Source: JABDBE01 sp963832245
Lineage (GTDB): Bacteria; Acidobacteriota; Terriglobia; Terriglobales; Acidobacteriaceae
DNA length: 64,000 bases
Direction: 5' to 3'
NCBI GenBank assembly: GCA_963832245.1
Contig: CAWHTG010000004.1
Span: 2,046,001-2,110,000, forward strand
Below are positions 17,411 to 26,501 of the stretch, piece by piece (positions within the stretch are counted from its first letter, which is position 1; each line of letters starts with the position of its first letter). The translations under genes were made by a program, and so were the position numbers. The notes under the pieces are model-generated. The model made no database searches and had not been told where the DNA came from. It saw nothing but the letters and a program-made list of their open reading frames with translations.

Positions 17411-18811
17411 TCACACTTTGGCAGTTTCCGGAGTACCGACCGGCTCAACAATCTGCCCAAATACCTCTTCCCACTTGCTGTTGCACGGCGTCTGAAATGA
17501 CTCTCGATCGATGACTGTATCCTTGTATAGCCGGAACATTCTCGGGTTCTCCAAAGTCTCGAAAAGTTTGTCATATTTCCGAAAGTTCTCGAAGAAGTCT
17601 CCAGCAAGCATGTAATGCCCCGCCGCCATAGCAGTTTCAGCTCGCTTGTGTGACTGGCCGTCAGCTCCCGCTTCCGCCCAGGTGAGAGCATGTGGGTTGT
17701 AGAACAAGCGGATCATGCGGTGAACAAAATTGTAAGCGCCGGTAACTTTTTCGTAGGCCTCGACCATCATGCGATTTTCGCTCTCGACTCCGTTCGTCAA
17801 TTGATGACGCACGGCTTCGCTCACCAGAAACGCGGTCTTCATCGAAAGGAAGACGCCGCTGGAGAAGATGGGATCGATGAATCCCCGGGCATCGCCGATC
17901 ATGGCGTAGTTCTTTCCGTAGTGGTTTTTTACCTCGTACGAGTAGTTGCCGTTAATCATCATTTTCATTTTGCGCTCAGCGCCCTTCAGCAGCTGATTGA
18001 CATAGGGCGACCGCATCAGCTCTTGTATGCAGAGGTCGTATTCCCAGTCCTTGGAACCCGACTGCAGTAGTTTCTGTCGCTGTTCACGAATGTACGAATT
18101 CTGGGCAACGAATCCGGCAGTCACACGGTCGGCGGCAAGCGGAAACACCCAGATCCAGCCCTTTTGCTCCTGACCCATGTACAGGATCATCGACAGTCCC
18201 TCTTCGAGTCCACCGTTCAATTTCACGCCGCCCCAGTGCGACCAAATGGCAGTGCGATCCAACTCTTCGCGCAACTTCATCCAGCCGTACTTGCCGCCAA
18301 GGATGGCTTCGCGACCGCTGGCATCGATAAGAAAACGGGCGCGATGCGTCTGCTCCTTTCCGTTCTCATCCACGCATTGAACGGAGACGCTGTCAGGCGC
18401 GCTCATGACGTCCACATCTTTCACCTTAACCTGCTCGCGGATGTCGGCACCCAGCCGGGCGGCATTCTTCAGTAAAATGTGATCGAATTCCGCGCGGGCT
18501 ACCTGGAAGGACATGTAGCTCGGGTCGTCGATGACATGGTTGAAACACCACGTCGTCGACACATTGCCGAGACCGTCGAGAAAGCGCACCCCGGGCTTGC
18601 GGACGAAACGTTGCTTGAGTTGATCTAGAACGCCAAGATCCTCAAAAAGCCAATAGCAGAAGGGCAACAGCGATTCGCCCACGTGTTCACGTGGAAACTT
18701 GGATTTCTCAAGTAGCAAAACGCTATGCCCGGCTCTGGCTAATAGAGCTGCTGCGGTTGAACCCGCCGGCCCTCCCCCAATCACGATCACATCAACATCT
18801 TTTCCTGCCAT
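17411..18811 (-). CDS. Flavin-dependent halogenase-like monooxygenase
   Basis: 466 residues. The FAD-binding G-G-G-P-A-G is at 12-17. K72 in R-K-P-G-V-R-F matches the position of the conserved halogenase lysine. W-I-W-V-F-P at 219-224 corresponds to the W-x-W-x-I-P motif with Ile changed to Phe, and F311-x2-P-x2-S-x-G fits the F-x-x-P-x-x-S-x-G motif of this family. Relatives such as PltA chlorinate pyrrolyl-carrier thioesters. A flavin reductase would be needed and is not seen here. Its position directly before the carrier gene supports a carrier-bound substrate. The Phe substitution leaves room for an oxygenase or dehydrogenase role. The start has GGAGG eight bases upstream. Confidence 0.85.
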   Translation of the reverse strand: MAGKDVDVIVIGGGPAGSTAAALLARAGHSVLLLEKSKFPREHVGESLLPFCYWLFEDLGVLDQLKQRFVRKPGVRFLDGLGNVSTTWCFNHVIDDPSYMSFQVARAEFDHILLKNAARLGADIREQVKVKDVDVMSAPDSVSVQCVDENGKEQTHRARFLIDASGREAILGGKYGWMKLREELDRTAIWSHWGGVKLNGGLEEGLSMILYMGQEQKGWIWVFPLAADRVTAGFVAQNSYIREQRQKLLQSGSKDWEYDLCIQELMRSPYVNQLLKGAERKMKMMINGNYSYEVKNHYGKNYAMIGDARGFIDPIFSSGVFLSMKTAFLVSEAVRHQLTNGVESENRMMVEAYEKVTGAYNFVHRMIRLFYNPHALTWAEAGADGQSHKRAETAMAAGHYMLAGDFFENFRKYDKLFETLENPRMFRLYKDTVIDRESFQTPCNSKWEEVFGQIVEPVGTPETAKV

Positions 18812-18964
18812 GCTTCCTCCATTATTTTGTTTCTTGACTTGAATGCATTTCTAACGAGAGCGTTTCGGTTCTTCAGGTGGCCCCGCAAGTCCGGGAAACT
18901 GCACCGGGACTTTTCTGAACTGGGGGACGTAATCAGAAAATGTGGGCCGACCAGCAATACCAAT

Positions 18965-19738
18965 TCAATCGCCCAGGGCATTCTTTGCTAACGCCCGTCT
19001 GGGGATGGATTGAGTCGCGGGTATAGCACTGGGGATTTGCCTAAAGCGGTAACGGACGATCATCGCGATCATCCGTAAGCCCAGCCGGAATGCTTTCCAG
19101 AAGCTGCCGGTGATTTTTGATGTCCCTGTTCGCGGCCCGTAATGGACGGGGATCTCGACGCAGTTCAGGCGGGACCGAATTGCAAGAATCATCAGCTCTG
19201 GGGAGAAGTGGCTGCGCCCTACGGTGAACATGGGCGTCAGGAACTGCAAGGCTTCCCGGCGAAGCAGTTTGTAGGTGCAACCTACGTCTGTCAAACAGGG
19301 ACCGTTGTGCACATACTCCAGCAATTTTCCTACCCCCCAATTGCCGTAGCGGAGAAAAGGTCCCATATTCGAGCCTTCCCAAATGCAGGATTTGGACGTG
19401 CGGCTGCCGAACACGACGTCGAAGTCTTCGGCGTATGCAAGGAACTTGCGGACATCTTCTGCGCGGAAGGTGACGTCTGATTCCACGATAATGACGTAGT
19501 CGGAATTCGCGGACCGAAGCGCGGTCTGGGATGCGTGTCCGTAGCCTCGTCGTTCCTCCCGAACCACGGTGGCACCGGCCGCGGCCGCAAGTTCCGCGGT
19601 CTTGTCGGCGCTATTGTTATCGACGACGATGGCTTGGTCGACTTCGGGGATGCTGAGGAACGAGCTTACCACAGTGGCAATGCCCTTTTCCTCGTTGTAG
19701 GCGGGCATTACTACGCTGACAGTTTTGCCGTTGTACAT
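18965..19738 (-). CDS. GT2 glycosyltransferase, DPM1-like
   Basis: 257 residues, a single GT-A domain without a membrane tail. V-S-V-V-M-P-A-Y-N-E-E opens the fold, V-D-N-N-S-A-D-K-T the donor loop, and V-E-S-D-V-T the metal site. Such enzymes transfer a sugar to polyprenyl phosphate or act as soluble inverting transferases. Its start lies inside the end of the epimerase gene (28-bp overlap). A gap of 153 bp follows before the halogenase-like gene; no other gene fits there, so it may hold an internal promoter. Confidence 0.85.
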   Translation of the reverse strand: MYNGKTVSVVMPAYNEEKGIATVVSSFLSIPEVDQAIVVDNNSADKTAELAAAAGATVVREERRGYGHASQTALRSANSDYVIIVESDVTFRAEDVRKFLAYAEDFDVVFGSRTSKSCIWEGSNMGPFLRYGNWGVGKLLEYVHNGPCLTDVGCTYKLLRREALQFLTPMFTVGRSHFSPELMILAIRSRLNCVEIPVHYGPRTGTSKITGSFWKAFRLGLRMIAMIVRYRFRQIPSAIPATQSIPRRALAKNALGD

Positions 19739-20766
19739 AGTTTTCTCCAGGAGGGGGGCATTTCATGCTCGACCTCGATGTTGTCGAAGGGCTTACCCTC
19801 TCGGGCTCCCACTCTGCTCACCCACTCCGCCATCCTTTGCAATCCTTCATCTAGCCTGACATTGGCGGTAGAACCGAATACATCTCTGGACTTGCTGTGG
19901 TCACTGAATGCGTGCAAAACCTCTTCGCGGCCCGGCAAGTGCACCACGCCGGTGTGCTTTCCCATTGCGGTTTGCACCTGCTCCGCCAGGGCATTCACCG
20001 AATACGGGATGTCAGCTCCGACATTGAAAATCTGGTTGTAGGCGGCGGTATTGCCGACCGATTTTGCAATCACCGGAGCGACATCCGCGATGTGACTAAA
20101 TGCCCGGGTCTGCGTCCCATCGCCGAAGATCGTGCAAGGCAATCCTTGCAAGATCTGGTTCATGAAGATTCCGATCACATTGCGATAGGGATCACCGATG
20201 TTCTGTCTCTCGCCGTAAACGTTGTGTGGACGGAAGACGATGTAGTCAAGCCCGAACATGCGTTTGGCCGCTTTCAGATCCAGTTCAACGGCGTATTTCG
20301 AAATGCCGTAGGGATCTTCCGGCTGGGGTGTCATGGATTCGTGCATCGGCGTCTGCCCCGCGCCATATACGGCGATGCTGGAAGTAAACACGAAGCACCG
20401 GCAGCGGTGACGGATTGCATTGTTGAGCAGGTTCATGCTGCACACGAGGTTGACGGTATAGTTGTAGTTCCGGATGAAATGACTCAGCCCTTCGGCGGCA
20501 TAGGCTGCCAGGTGATAGACGTAGTCGATGCGGTGAGCGGAAAAGATGTCGTCGACCAAATCCACATCCGTAATTGATCCTTCGATCAGCGTTGCGGCCG
20601 GGTTAACGTTCTCTCGGAATCCTCCTGAGAGGTCGTCGAGCACCAACACCCGGTGTCCCATCTCAAGCAGAGAGTCCGCTACATGGCTGCCAATGAAACC
20701 GGCTCCCCCGGTCACCAGGGAGGTGCCTGCCCCGTACGATTTCAAAAATGTCGGTTGGTGATTCAT
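19711..20766 (-). CDS. NAD-dependent nucleotide-sugar epimerase
   Basis: 351 residues of the extended SDR family. G-G-A-G-F-I-G lies near the start, F-T-S-S-I-A-V-Y-G and Y-G-I-S-K give the Ser/Tyr/Lys catalytic set, and F-R-P-H-N-V-Y-G-E is typical of UDP-glucose 4-epimerase-like enzymes. The N-terminal extension of about 12 residues before the Rossmann strand is unremarkable. It probably interconverts UDP-hexoses for this cluster. The exact sugar is not deducible. It sits 50 bp after the membrane protein gene and overlaps the next GT2 gene. Confidence 0.85.
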   Translation of the reverse strand: MNHQPTFLKSYGAGTSLVTGGAGFIGSHVADSLLEMGHRVLVLDDLSGGFRENVNPAATLIEGSITDVDLVDDIFSAHRIDYVYHLAAYAAEGLSHFIRNYNYTVNLVCSMNLLNNAIRHRCRCFVFTSSIAVYGAGQTPMHESMTPQPEDPYGISKYAVELDLKAAKRMFGLDYIVFRPHNVYGERQNIGDPYRNVIGIFMNQILQGLPCTIFGDGTQTRAFSHIADVAPVIAKSVGNTAAYNQIFNVGADIPYSVNALAEQVQTAMGKHTGVVHLPGREEVLHAFSDHSKSRDVFGSTANVRLDEGLQRMAEWVSRVGAREGKPFDNIEVEHEMPPSWRKLCTTAKLSA

Positions 20767-20816
20767 TCGATTCCTCTCAGAACTGGCAGTTTTCGTTGCT
20801 GATCAGTTTGTGGGCA

Positions 20817-22088
20817 TTACCGAACGATGGTCTGCAATGCCTGCTTGATCGCAAACAAGGTCAATATCTGACTGGCTACGACTGGAACAAATATCGTGGC
20901 GACGAATCTGCAGGAAAGATCACGAGCTCCCAGGATGACCACACCCATCAGCGCCCACGACCAATGAGGCGAATAGAGAACAAATTCGTCTCCCCACATA
21001 TTGTGAAGGATGAAATTAAATAAGAGCCATCCCAGCGGCAGCCACATATACGCTCGTGTCCGCTCATCCCGCAGTGCTTTGTACATGCATGTGAGAAGCA
21101 GAACAATCCATGCAATGGCACCTATTGCCTGAAATCCGAAGTAATAGCTTATGTGAAACTGCTCAAGAGCTGGCTCATAGCTGACCATATCCCATCCAGG
21201 AAGTCGCAGAACCTGGGGAGACGGGCCGATCGCCGGAGTGACTAAGGTACAAATCACATAAACTGCTGCTCTCAAGGGATGGTGAAGCAAGCGAACGTTG
21301 GAGTACTTGGCGATGTAGTGGCTCAAGGTCCAAGTGCGAATGTAGAGAAACAGGAACGTTCCCATTCCGCCGACAGCCACGGCTGCAAGGGCGTATAGTT
21401 TTGTGCGCATCGACTTCACGCAGTAATGCAGGAAAGAGACAGCCGGAAATACTATATTGCTGATCGTAGTGCCGCCACAGAGCACGACCAAAACAGCCAG
21501 GACGATTGCGTTTAGTTCGAGGCTTGCAGCCACGATCGGAATGACAAAAGCAATGGATAGTAGCCCGTTTGAAATACCGAAATGCTCTGGAAGTGACGCA
21601 GTGCTGTTACAGGTGAACAGCAGATACATGATAAATAGCAAGATCAGTTGGGCAGTTTTGATTCCATTGTGAAGTGCAAGGAAAGCCATAAAGCCAACGC
21701 CAATTCCGGCAATGACAGCCACTAGAATCCTCGCGGCCAACAAACCAGCGTAGTCGAAAGGCAGAAACAGTCCAAGCAGGTGCTGAAGTGCACGGCAGGG
21801 AGGGCGCCAGAGAAAAGTTTCTAGTGGATGCACAACATGCGCCTCAGGCCGCGCGCCGCCGATCATGCGCTGAGCCCACAGAGCGCTATCGGAACTGAAG
21901 AGGACGTTGTGTCGTGTCGCAATTACGGTTCCGGGGGTCATGCCAAACCATCCCGACAGCAGCACGAACCAAACTGCGGCTGCGAATCCTACAACGACAG
22001 CTAGTCTACGCGGGCTCGCCGCCGCGAAGCTCTCCCGTTCGATCGCGATGACGTTGTCAATTCGCGGCGCTGTTGCGCTTTGGACCAT
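20817..22088 (-). CDS. Multi-pass membrane protein, possibly a GT-C-like transferase
   Basis: About 423 residues with roughly ten hydrophobic helices and no motif I can name with certainty. An early extracytoplasmic loop with F-S-S-D-S-A-L-W carries an Asp where GT-C glycosyltransferases have their catalytic acid, which makes such a role possible. A TTG at 22121 also opens the frame, but AAGGAG directly before T-T-G-A-T-G makes the ATG at 22088 (or 22094) the more credible start. It sits inside the operon-like run between the antiporter and epimerase genes. Confidence 0.6.
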   Translation of the reverse strand: MVQSATAPRIDNVIAIERESFAAASPRRLAVVVGFAAAVWFVLLSGWFGMTPGTVIATRHNVLFSSDSALWAQRMIGGARPEAHVVHPLETFLWRPPCRALQHLLGLFLPFDYAGLLAARILVAVIAGIGVGFMAFLALHNGIKTAQLILLFIMYLLFTCNSTASLPEHFGISNGLLSIAFVIPIVAASLELNAIVLAVLVVLCGGTTISNIVFPAVSFLHYCVKSMRTKLYALAAVAVGGMGTFLFLYIRTWTLSHYIAKYSNVRLLHHPLRAAVYVICTLVTPAIGPSPQVLRLPGWDMVSYEPALEQFHISYYFGFQAIGAIAWIVLLLTCMYKALRDERTRAYMWLPLGWLLFNFILHNMWGDEFVLYSPHWSWALMGVVILGARDLSCRFVATIFVPVVASQILTLFAIKQALQTIVR

Positions 22089-22146
22089 TCTCATCAACTC
22101 CTTAATGGGAAGTTGGTTCAACCCATTGCGTTACGCGTGGCGATCT

Positions 22147-23433
22147 TCAGTCGGCGGAGAACCCGGCGAACTCGGAAATGAGAGTGCGTTCTATCGATAC
22201 TTCGGGGCTGCGAGATGATGCGGGACAAACCCATTTCAGCAGCGGCGTGGTCATGAATGTGGTCACCAAAGCCATGAGCACCATCATCGAGAAAACCGTG
22301 GGGGAAATTACCTTGATATCGAATCCGATGTTGAGGATCACCAACTCCATAAGACCGCGCGTGTTCATCAGCACGCCCAACCCGGCCGCTTCTGGCCAAG
22401 ACATACCGGTTATGCGCGCCGCAATCATCGATCCGCCGAATTTTCCGGCAATCGCCACTAGAATGATCAGCGCACAGCAGAACCAGAGCGCCGGCCCTTT
22501 GACTAGGCTGATGCTGGTGCGAAGCCCCGTCAGGGCAAAGAAGACGGGCAGTAACAAAACCACAGCAGTCGATTCCAGCTTGCTCGTAAGATAGCGCACA
22601 AAGGCACGGTCCTTGGGCATGATGGCGCCCATGAGGAAGGAACCGAAAAGCACATGAATACCCAGCCATTCGGTTATGAAGGCGGAAAGGAGAGCCAGCA
22701 GGACGATGAGCGCGATCAGATTCTCGCTGAGATGACGTTGCTTTCGGAACGTCACTTCGAAGCCGCGCAGCAACCGCCTGACACCGTAAATCATTACCAG
22801 GGCGAAAGTGAGCGATCCGATCAGCGTTAGCCATAGCGGATGTGCGCTTTGGTGGGCTCGAACCACAATGACGATGTAAGCCAGCACACACCACCCGGTT
22901 ACGTCATCCACCGCGGCGCAAGCCAGCGCAACTGTGCCGAGAGTCGTGCGCTGCATGTTCCGCTCGGTGAGAATCCGCGCCAGGACCGGAAATGCGGTAA
23001 TGCTCATTGCCGCGCCAAGGAAAAGGGCAAAACCGGTAAAGGTGACACTCTCGTCTGACAGCCTTGGATACAAATAAAGAGCCAACAACGCCGCCAGGAA
23101 AAAGGGAGCGACAATGCTGACATGGCTGGTCAGAATGGCAGCGTGTTTCTCCTTCTTGAGTTCGTTTGGATTCAGATCAAGGCCCACCAGAAACATGAAG
23201 AGGATGAGGCCCACCTGGCTTAGTGCATTCAGGTAACCCAAACTGGACGGTGGAAAAAGCGCAGCCGAGGCGGCCGGAGCGGCCCAGCCCAACAGCGAAG
23301 GTCCAAGCAGAATCCCAGCTACCATCTCGCCTACGACCTGGGGTTGGCCTATCTGACGAAATAGGACTCCCACGGTCCGGGCCACGACGATGATCACTGC
23401 GATCTGCAAGACCAGCGTAGTTAGATTCAGCAC
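22147..23433 (-). CDS. CPA2-family cation:proton antiporter
   Basis: 428 residues, about 12 transmembrane helices. It shows the V-V-G-E-M-V-A-G-I-L-L-G-P-S-L-L-G entry helix and the membrane-buried Asp pair in A-A-V-D-D-V-T-G-W typical of NapA/KefB-like Na+/H+ or K+/H+ exchangers. There is no C-terminal TrkA-N domain. The GTG start directly abuts the stop of the preceding small exported protein gene. Antiporters are unusual inside glycan clusters. It may support pH or ion balance or an export step, or simply be co-transcribed. Confidence 0.88.
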   Translation of the reverse strand: MLNLTTLVLQIAVIIVVARTVGVLFRQIGQPQVVGEMVAGILLGPSLLGWAAPAASAALFPPSSLGYLNALSQVGLILFMFLVGLDLNPNELKKEKHAAILTSHVSIVAPFFLAALLALYLYPRLSDESVTFTGFALFLGAAMSITAFPVLARILTERNMQRTTLGTVALACAAVDDVTGWCVLAYIVIVVRAHQSAHPLWLTLIGSLTFALVMIYGVRRLLRGFEVTFRKQRHLSENLIALIVLLALLSAFITEWLGIHVLFGSFLMGAIMPKDRAFVRYLTSKLESTAVVLLLPVFFALTGLRTSISLVKGPALWFCCALIILVAIAGKFGGSMIAARITGMSWPEAAGLGVLMNTRGLMELVILNIGFDIKVISPTVFSMMVLMALVTTFMTTPLLKWVCPASSRSPEVSIERTLISEFAGFSAD

Positions 23434-23925
23434 TTATTCACTCCGCTTTCCAATGGAAAGCCCTTGCCTTACCGCTTGAAACTTGGCCGATCCGCTGGAG
23501 GGGCAGACGTCGAACTTCAAAATTCCAGACATGATGCGCGGCGTGGCTTTAGGGTCAATCTCCGCTGTCAACGAAAATCCTGAAACGCTATCGCAACTTG
23601 TTCTGAGAGGCGAGATCGAGTTCGCAGCGACTGCGTTTCCCTGGAGCGTCCCCTCTAACCCAACCCGGGACTGATTGTTGAGCGTCAACGTGAGATATCT
23701 ACCAGACTGCGAGATGTCAAGGACGGTGGGGTCGTGGAAGCCCAGACTGGCGATGCACGACTGCGGCTGGGTGACGCTCGAATCGATTTGAAGATCCCAG
23801 CTTCCTGCAACGGAGAGTGGAGCCGTCAAGTTTCGGCCCGCCCCAAGAACACCAACTATGCCAAGCAAGGGTATGCCAACCAGAAGAGCATAAGAGACGA
23901 AAAGTTTTTCTTTTGAAGTTGCCAT
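23434..23925 (-). CDS. Membrane-anchored small protein of unknown function
   Basis: 163 residues. One N-terminal hydrophobic segment (about 10-28) is followed by an exported beta-rich domain with G-S-W-D-L-Q-I and several cysteines (Q-S-C-I-A-S, T-S-C-D-S, F-D-V-C-P) that could form disulfides. The pattern recalls small lipocalin-like exported proteins, but I do not recognise the family. The ATG at 23925 is preferred over TTG at 23940 because a GAGGTG lies about eight bases before it. It is fused end to start with the antiporter gene, which suggests a joint function. Confidence 0.65.
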   Translation of the reverse strand: MATSKEKLFVSYALLVGIPLLGIVGVLGAGRNLTAPLSVAGSWDLQIDSSVTQPQSCIASLGFHDPTVLDISQSGRYLTLTLNNQSRVGLEGTLQGNAVAANSISPLRTSCDSVSGFSLTAEIDPKATPRIMSGILKFDVCPSSGSAKFQAVRQGLSIGKRSE

Positions 23926-23963
23926 TAGCACCCACCTCAAATTCGGTGAGCAAACTTTGCCAA

Positions 23964-25160
23964 TTATCTCGCCGACGCGCCTTGGACTTGTCGAAAGTCT
24001 TCGTTCAGTCGAGATGAAAGAGTTGAAGGTTTGCCCTCAAATGCAGGCTGCCTGCTCCCATCTCCGGCGGTACCGAGAATGCAAGCAGAAAGTTTCGGAT
24101 CCTGCAGGATCTGGCGGTAGAGATTTTCGAAGAGCATCTCGTGGGCACGCGCGTTCGGATGAATGTCTGATCCGGGGTCGACCTGCAGTGCGGCCAGATT
24201 CTTAGACCCGAAGGTGTCCCGAAGATCGATGACTGGTACACCTATGCTGTCCACGGCCGGGCGGATATCCTCGAACTCAGCGTTGATGATCTCGGGATTT
24301 GTCGGAGTCGGCACAAGAAGAATGACCATTTGAGCCCCTTGGGCAGCAGCATGATCTTTGATCTGCTGCAACGCCCAGCGGGTTACGGGAAGGAAGAAGG
24401 GCTCAAGCTTTCCCGCGATCACACGCATGTGGTCGGTGGGCTGAATTCCCGCCTCAGCAGTTACGCTCCGCAGGAAGTCGTACTTCAGATCGGCCCGGCC
24501 CAACACCAGTCTGGAAATCTGAGCGCCCCAACCACCTTTTCGATTGGCCTCGAGCTGCGTCAGCGCCACCATGTAAACGTTAGGATGGAACTGCGGAGCC
24601 TTCTCAATTGCCACGTCCATCATTTGCAGGACTGTGTACCCGTACACCGAGAAGTTCAAGATTTGAAATTTCTGGGCCTGGGGATTCGAATTGGCTTGAT
24701 TCAGTTTTTCCTCCAACAGAGCTTCGTAGTCAGCTCTGTACGGGCCTACGGAAACCGAATCTCCTAGCAAAGCGATACGCCGGGTGTGCGGAGGTTTTTC
24801 ATAGGTATAGTCCGGGTTTGGCATTCCCAGGTTATTGGTGATCCTCATGCCTGCGGGATAGCGTCTGTTTACATTCGGCCTGAACTCATATTGCAAGAAG
24901 TCGTTGCGCAAGCGGATATCGTCTTTTTCGATGGGTAGGCCGGTCGGCTTAACGTCATTCCGGAGGCCTTCGTAATAGCCAGCGGCCAGAGCGTCAAAGT
25001 CCTCGCGATTTAAATCGCCATTGTGCATTTCCTCGATGACACTTTCGAGACGCCTGCGGCTCTCGGTATGCGCCATCAAACCCGGGAGCCAATCCAAAAC
25101 AAGCAGGCCGGCCAGCAAGACCGTAGTGACTGCAAACCTCCTGGTGAAATTATTGTCCAT
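23964..25160 (-). CDS. Membrane-anchored SGNH/GDSL-family protein, partner of MBOAT 2
   Basis: 398 residues. An N-terminal anchor (about 10-30) is followed by an SGNH domain with G-D-S at 133-135 and a terminal D-I-H-P-N-A-R-A-H. It is clearly paralogous to the protein at 12771-13961: both share P-P-x-T-R-R-x-A-L-L-G-D-S, F-x-x-L-N-F and K-Y-D-F-L-R blocks. It lies 30 bp after MBOAT 2. Expected role: periplasmic acceptor-side partner in O-acylation of a surface glycan. Confidence 0.85.
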   Translation of the reverse strand: MDNNFTRRFAVTTVLLAGLLVLDWLPGLMAHTESRRRLESVIEEMHNGDLNREDFDALAAGYYEGLRNDVKPTGLPIEKDDIRLRNDFLQYEFRPNVNRRYPAGMRITNNLGMPNPDYTYEKPPHTRRIALLGDSVSVGPYRADYEALLEEKLNQANSNPQAQKFQILNFSVYGYTVLQMMDVAIEKAPQFHPNVYMVALTQLEANRKGGWGAQISRLVLGRADLKYDFLRSVTAEAGIQPTDHMRVIAGKLEPFFLPVTRWALQQIKDHAAAQGAQMVILLVPTPTNPEIINAEFEDIRPAVDSIGVPVIDLRDTFGSKNLAALQVDPGSDIHPNARAHEMLFENLYRQILQDPKLSACILGTAGDGSRQPAFEGKPSTLSSRLNEDFRQVQGASAR

Positions 25161-25190
25161 TCGTCTTCAGTCCCGAGTACAGTTACTGCC

Positions 25191-26501
25191 TCAGATATTT
25201 CCGCTCCTCAGAAAGTAGAACCATTCGGTCAGACTATCGGCGCTCCACATGGACCATAGCACCGCGATAAAAGCAAATGTCAGGGCAATCTGCATAGCTT
25301 GATGTGCTCGGGCGGCCCATCCGGTTTGGACGGGGCGTTTCTTTGCGTTGTTCTCCATCCACACATTTGCCAACATCATCGACCCAAGGATTGCCCAAAA
25401 CAGCGTGTCGTTGACAGTTATTCGGAACTGGCGTTGCAACCAGAAAAATTGGTACGCATGCAAGAACCACGTCGCCACGACAACCAGCACGGTGGCTAAA
25501 AGCTTAGCCTGCAGATCGCCGTGTCGCCGCAGTCTGAAATACGCCGGAAAGTAGCAGATCTTTACCATGAAATCTTTCCAGTAGATGTTGGCCCGTCGCC
25601 AAAAATCGTTGACACTGCGTGCCAGAAGATAACGATGATTAGTCTCGGGTAAGTCGTATCCGAAAAGGCACAGCATGCCGACGATGATGTGAAACTGGCC
25701 GGACACTCGCAGGTAGAGCAAATAGGTAAAGACGATTTTCAGAATCACTGCGGTGGCTACCGATGTCCTCGGTGGCGTGAATCTCCCTTGCAATTGGTAT
25801 ACGACCCTGTAGAGGAGCAGCTGAGTGGTGCCGCGGAAGATCCACCATATTCCCTGTTGCGCAACCGGATGAATGTCGCGCTTGAAATAACTGGCTCGAA
25901 ACGTCTTGAAATCGATGACGGGAAAGAGGAAAAAATAGTAGTTGGGAAGCAGGAAGAAATAGCTGAGGTAGTCCTTCAAGCGCACAGGTCCACGCTGGTG
26001 TTTCACGTCGTACAAATAAATGATCATCCGGAACATGAAAATGGCGCCAAAGACTGGCCAGAAATCCCGAAGAATAAGAAAATGGCCGGTGGTCCGGCCA
26101 ACTATGAAAACGGCGAGCATGCCGAGAAGCGCGACCACTTTCCAACGGAAGTCGAGCCCGCTTTGAACGATGCCAAATAGCGCCAGGCCAGTCGCGATTA
26201 GAAGGCTGGCGACCAACGGGGAAACCAGAACATAAGCCCCTGCGAGCGAGAGCAAGATGAAGAAGGTCTCTTTGAAGCGCAGCGGCAACCAGTAGGAAAC
26301 GACGAAGCCTCCGAAAACAAGGCATGCCAGCTTGAAAAAAGCCGGCTGCTCGAGGCGGTAAACCTTGAAAACAAAGAGCAACAGCGCCAGCGGGATAGCC
26401 AGCATGGCGAAGCGGCGCAGGTCCGTTTTCGAGCGCTCTAGCGGCTCGTCAATTGCGGGTGCCGTTACGACAGGAATGGCTGCAGTTAAAGTCCCAGACA
26501 T
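25191..26501 (-). CDS. MBOAT-family O-acyltransferase 2
   Basis: 436 residues from the ATG at 26501. A longer frame exists upstream, but those 72 residues are low-complexity, run inside the dehydrogenase gene and do not resemble the paralogue. The MBOAT signature F-W-R-R-A-N-I-Y-W-K-D-F is at 300-311, with catalytic His348 in F-L-H-A-Y-Q-F-F-W. It looks about half identical to MBOAT 1 over the membrane core, including H-I-I-V-G-M-L-C-L-F-G-Y-D. The start overlaps the end of the acyl-CoA dehydrogenase gene by 16 bp, which links this MBOAT to the proposed pyrrole pathway. Confidence 0.9.
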   Translation of the reverse strand: MSGTLTAAIPVVTAPAIDEPLERSKTDLRRFAMLAIPLALLLFVFKVYRLEQPAFFKLACLVFGGFVVSYWLPLRFKETFFILLSLAGAYVLVSPLVASLLIATGLALFGIVQSGLDFRWKVVALLGMLAVFIVGRTTGHFLILRDFWPVFGAIFMFRMIIYLYDVKHQRGPVRLKDYLSYFFLLPNYYFFLFPVIDFKTFRASYFKRDIHPVAQQGIWWIFRGTTQLLLYRVVYQLQGRFTPPRTSVATAVILKIVFTYLLYLRVSGQFHIIVGMLCLFGYDLPETNHRYLLARSVNDFWRRANIYWKDFMVKICYFPAYFRLRRHGDLQAKLLATVLVVVATWFLHAYQFFWLQRQFRITVNDTLFWAILGSMMLANVWMENNAKKRPVQTGWAARAHQAMQIALTFAFIAVLWSMWSADSLTEWFYFLRSGNI

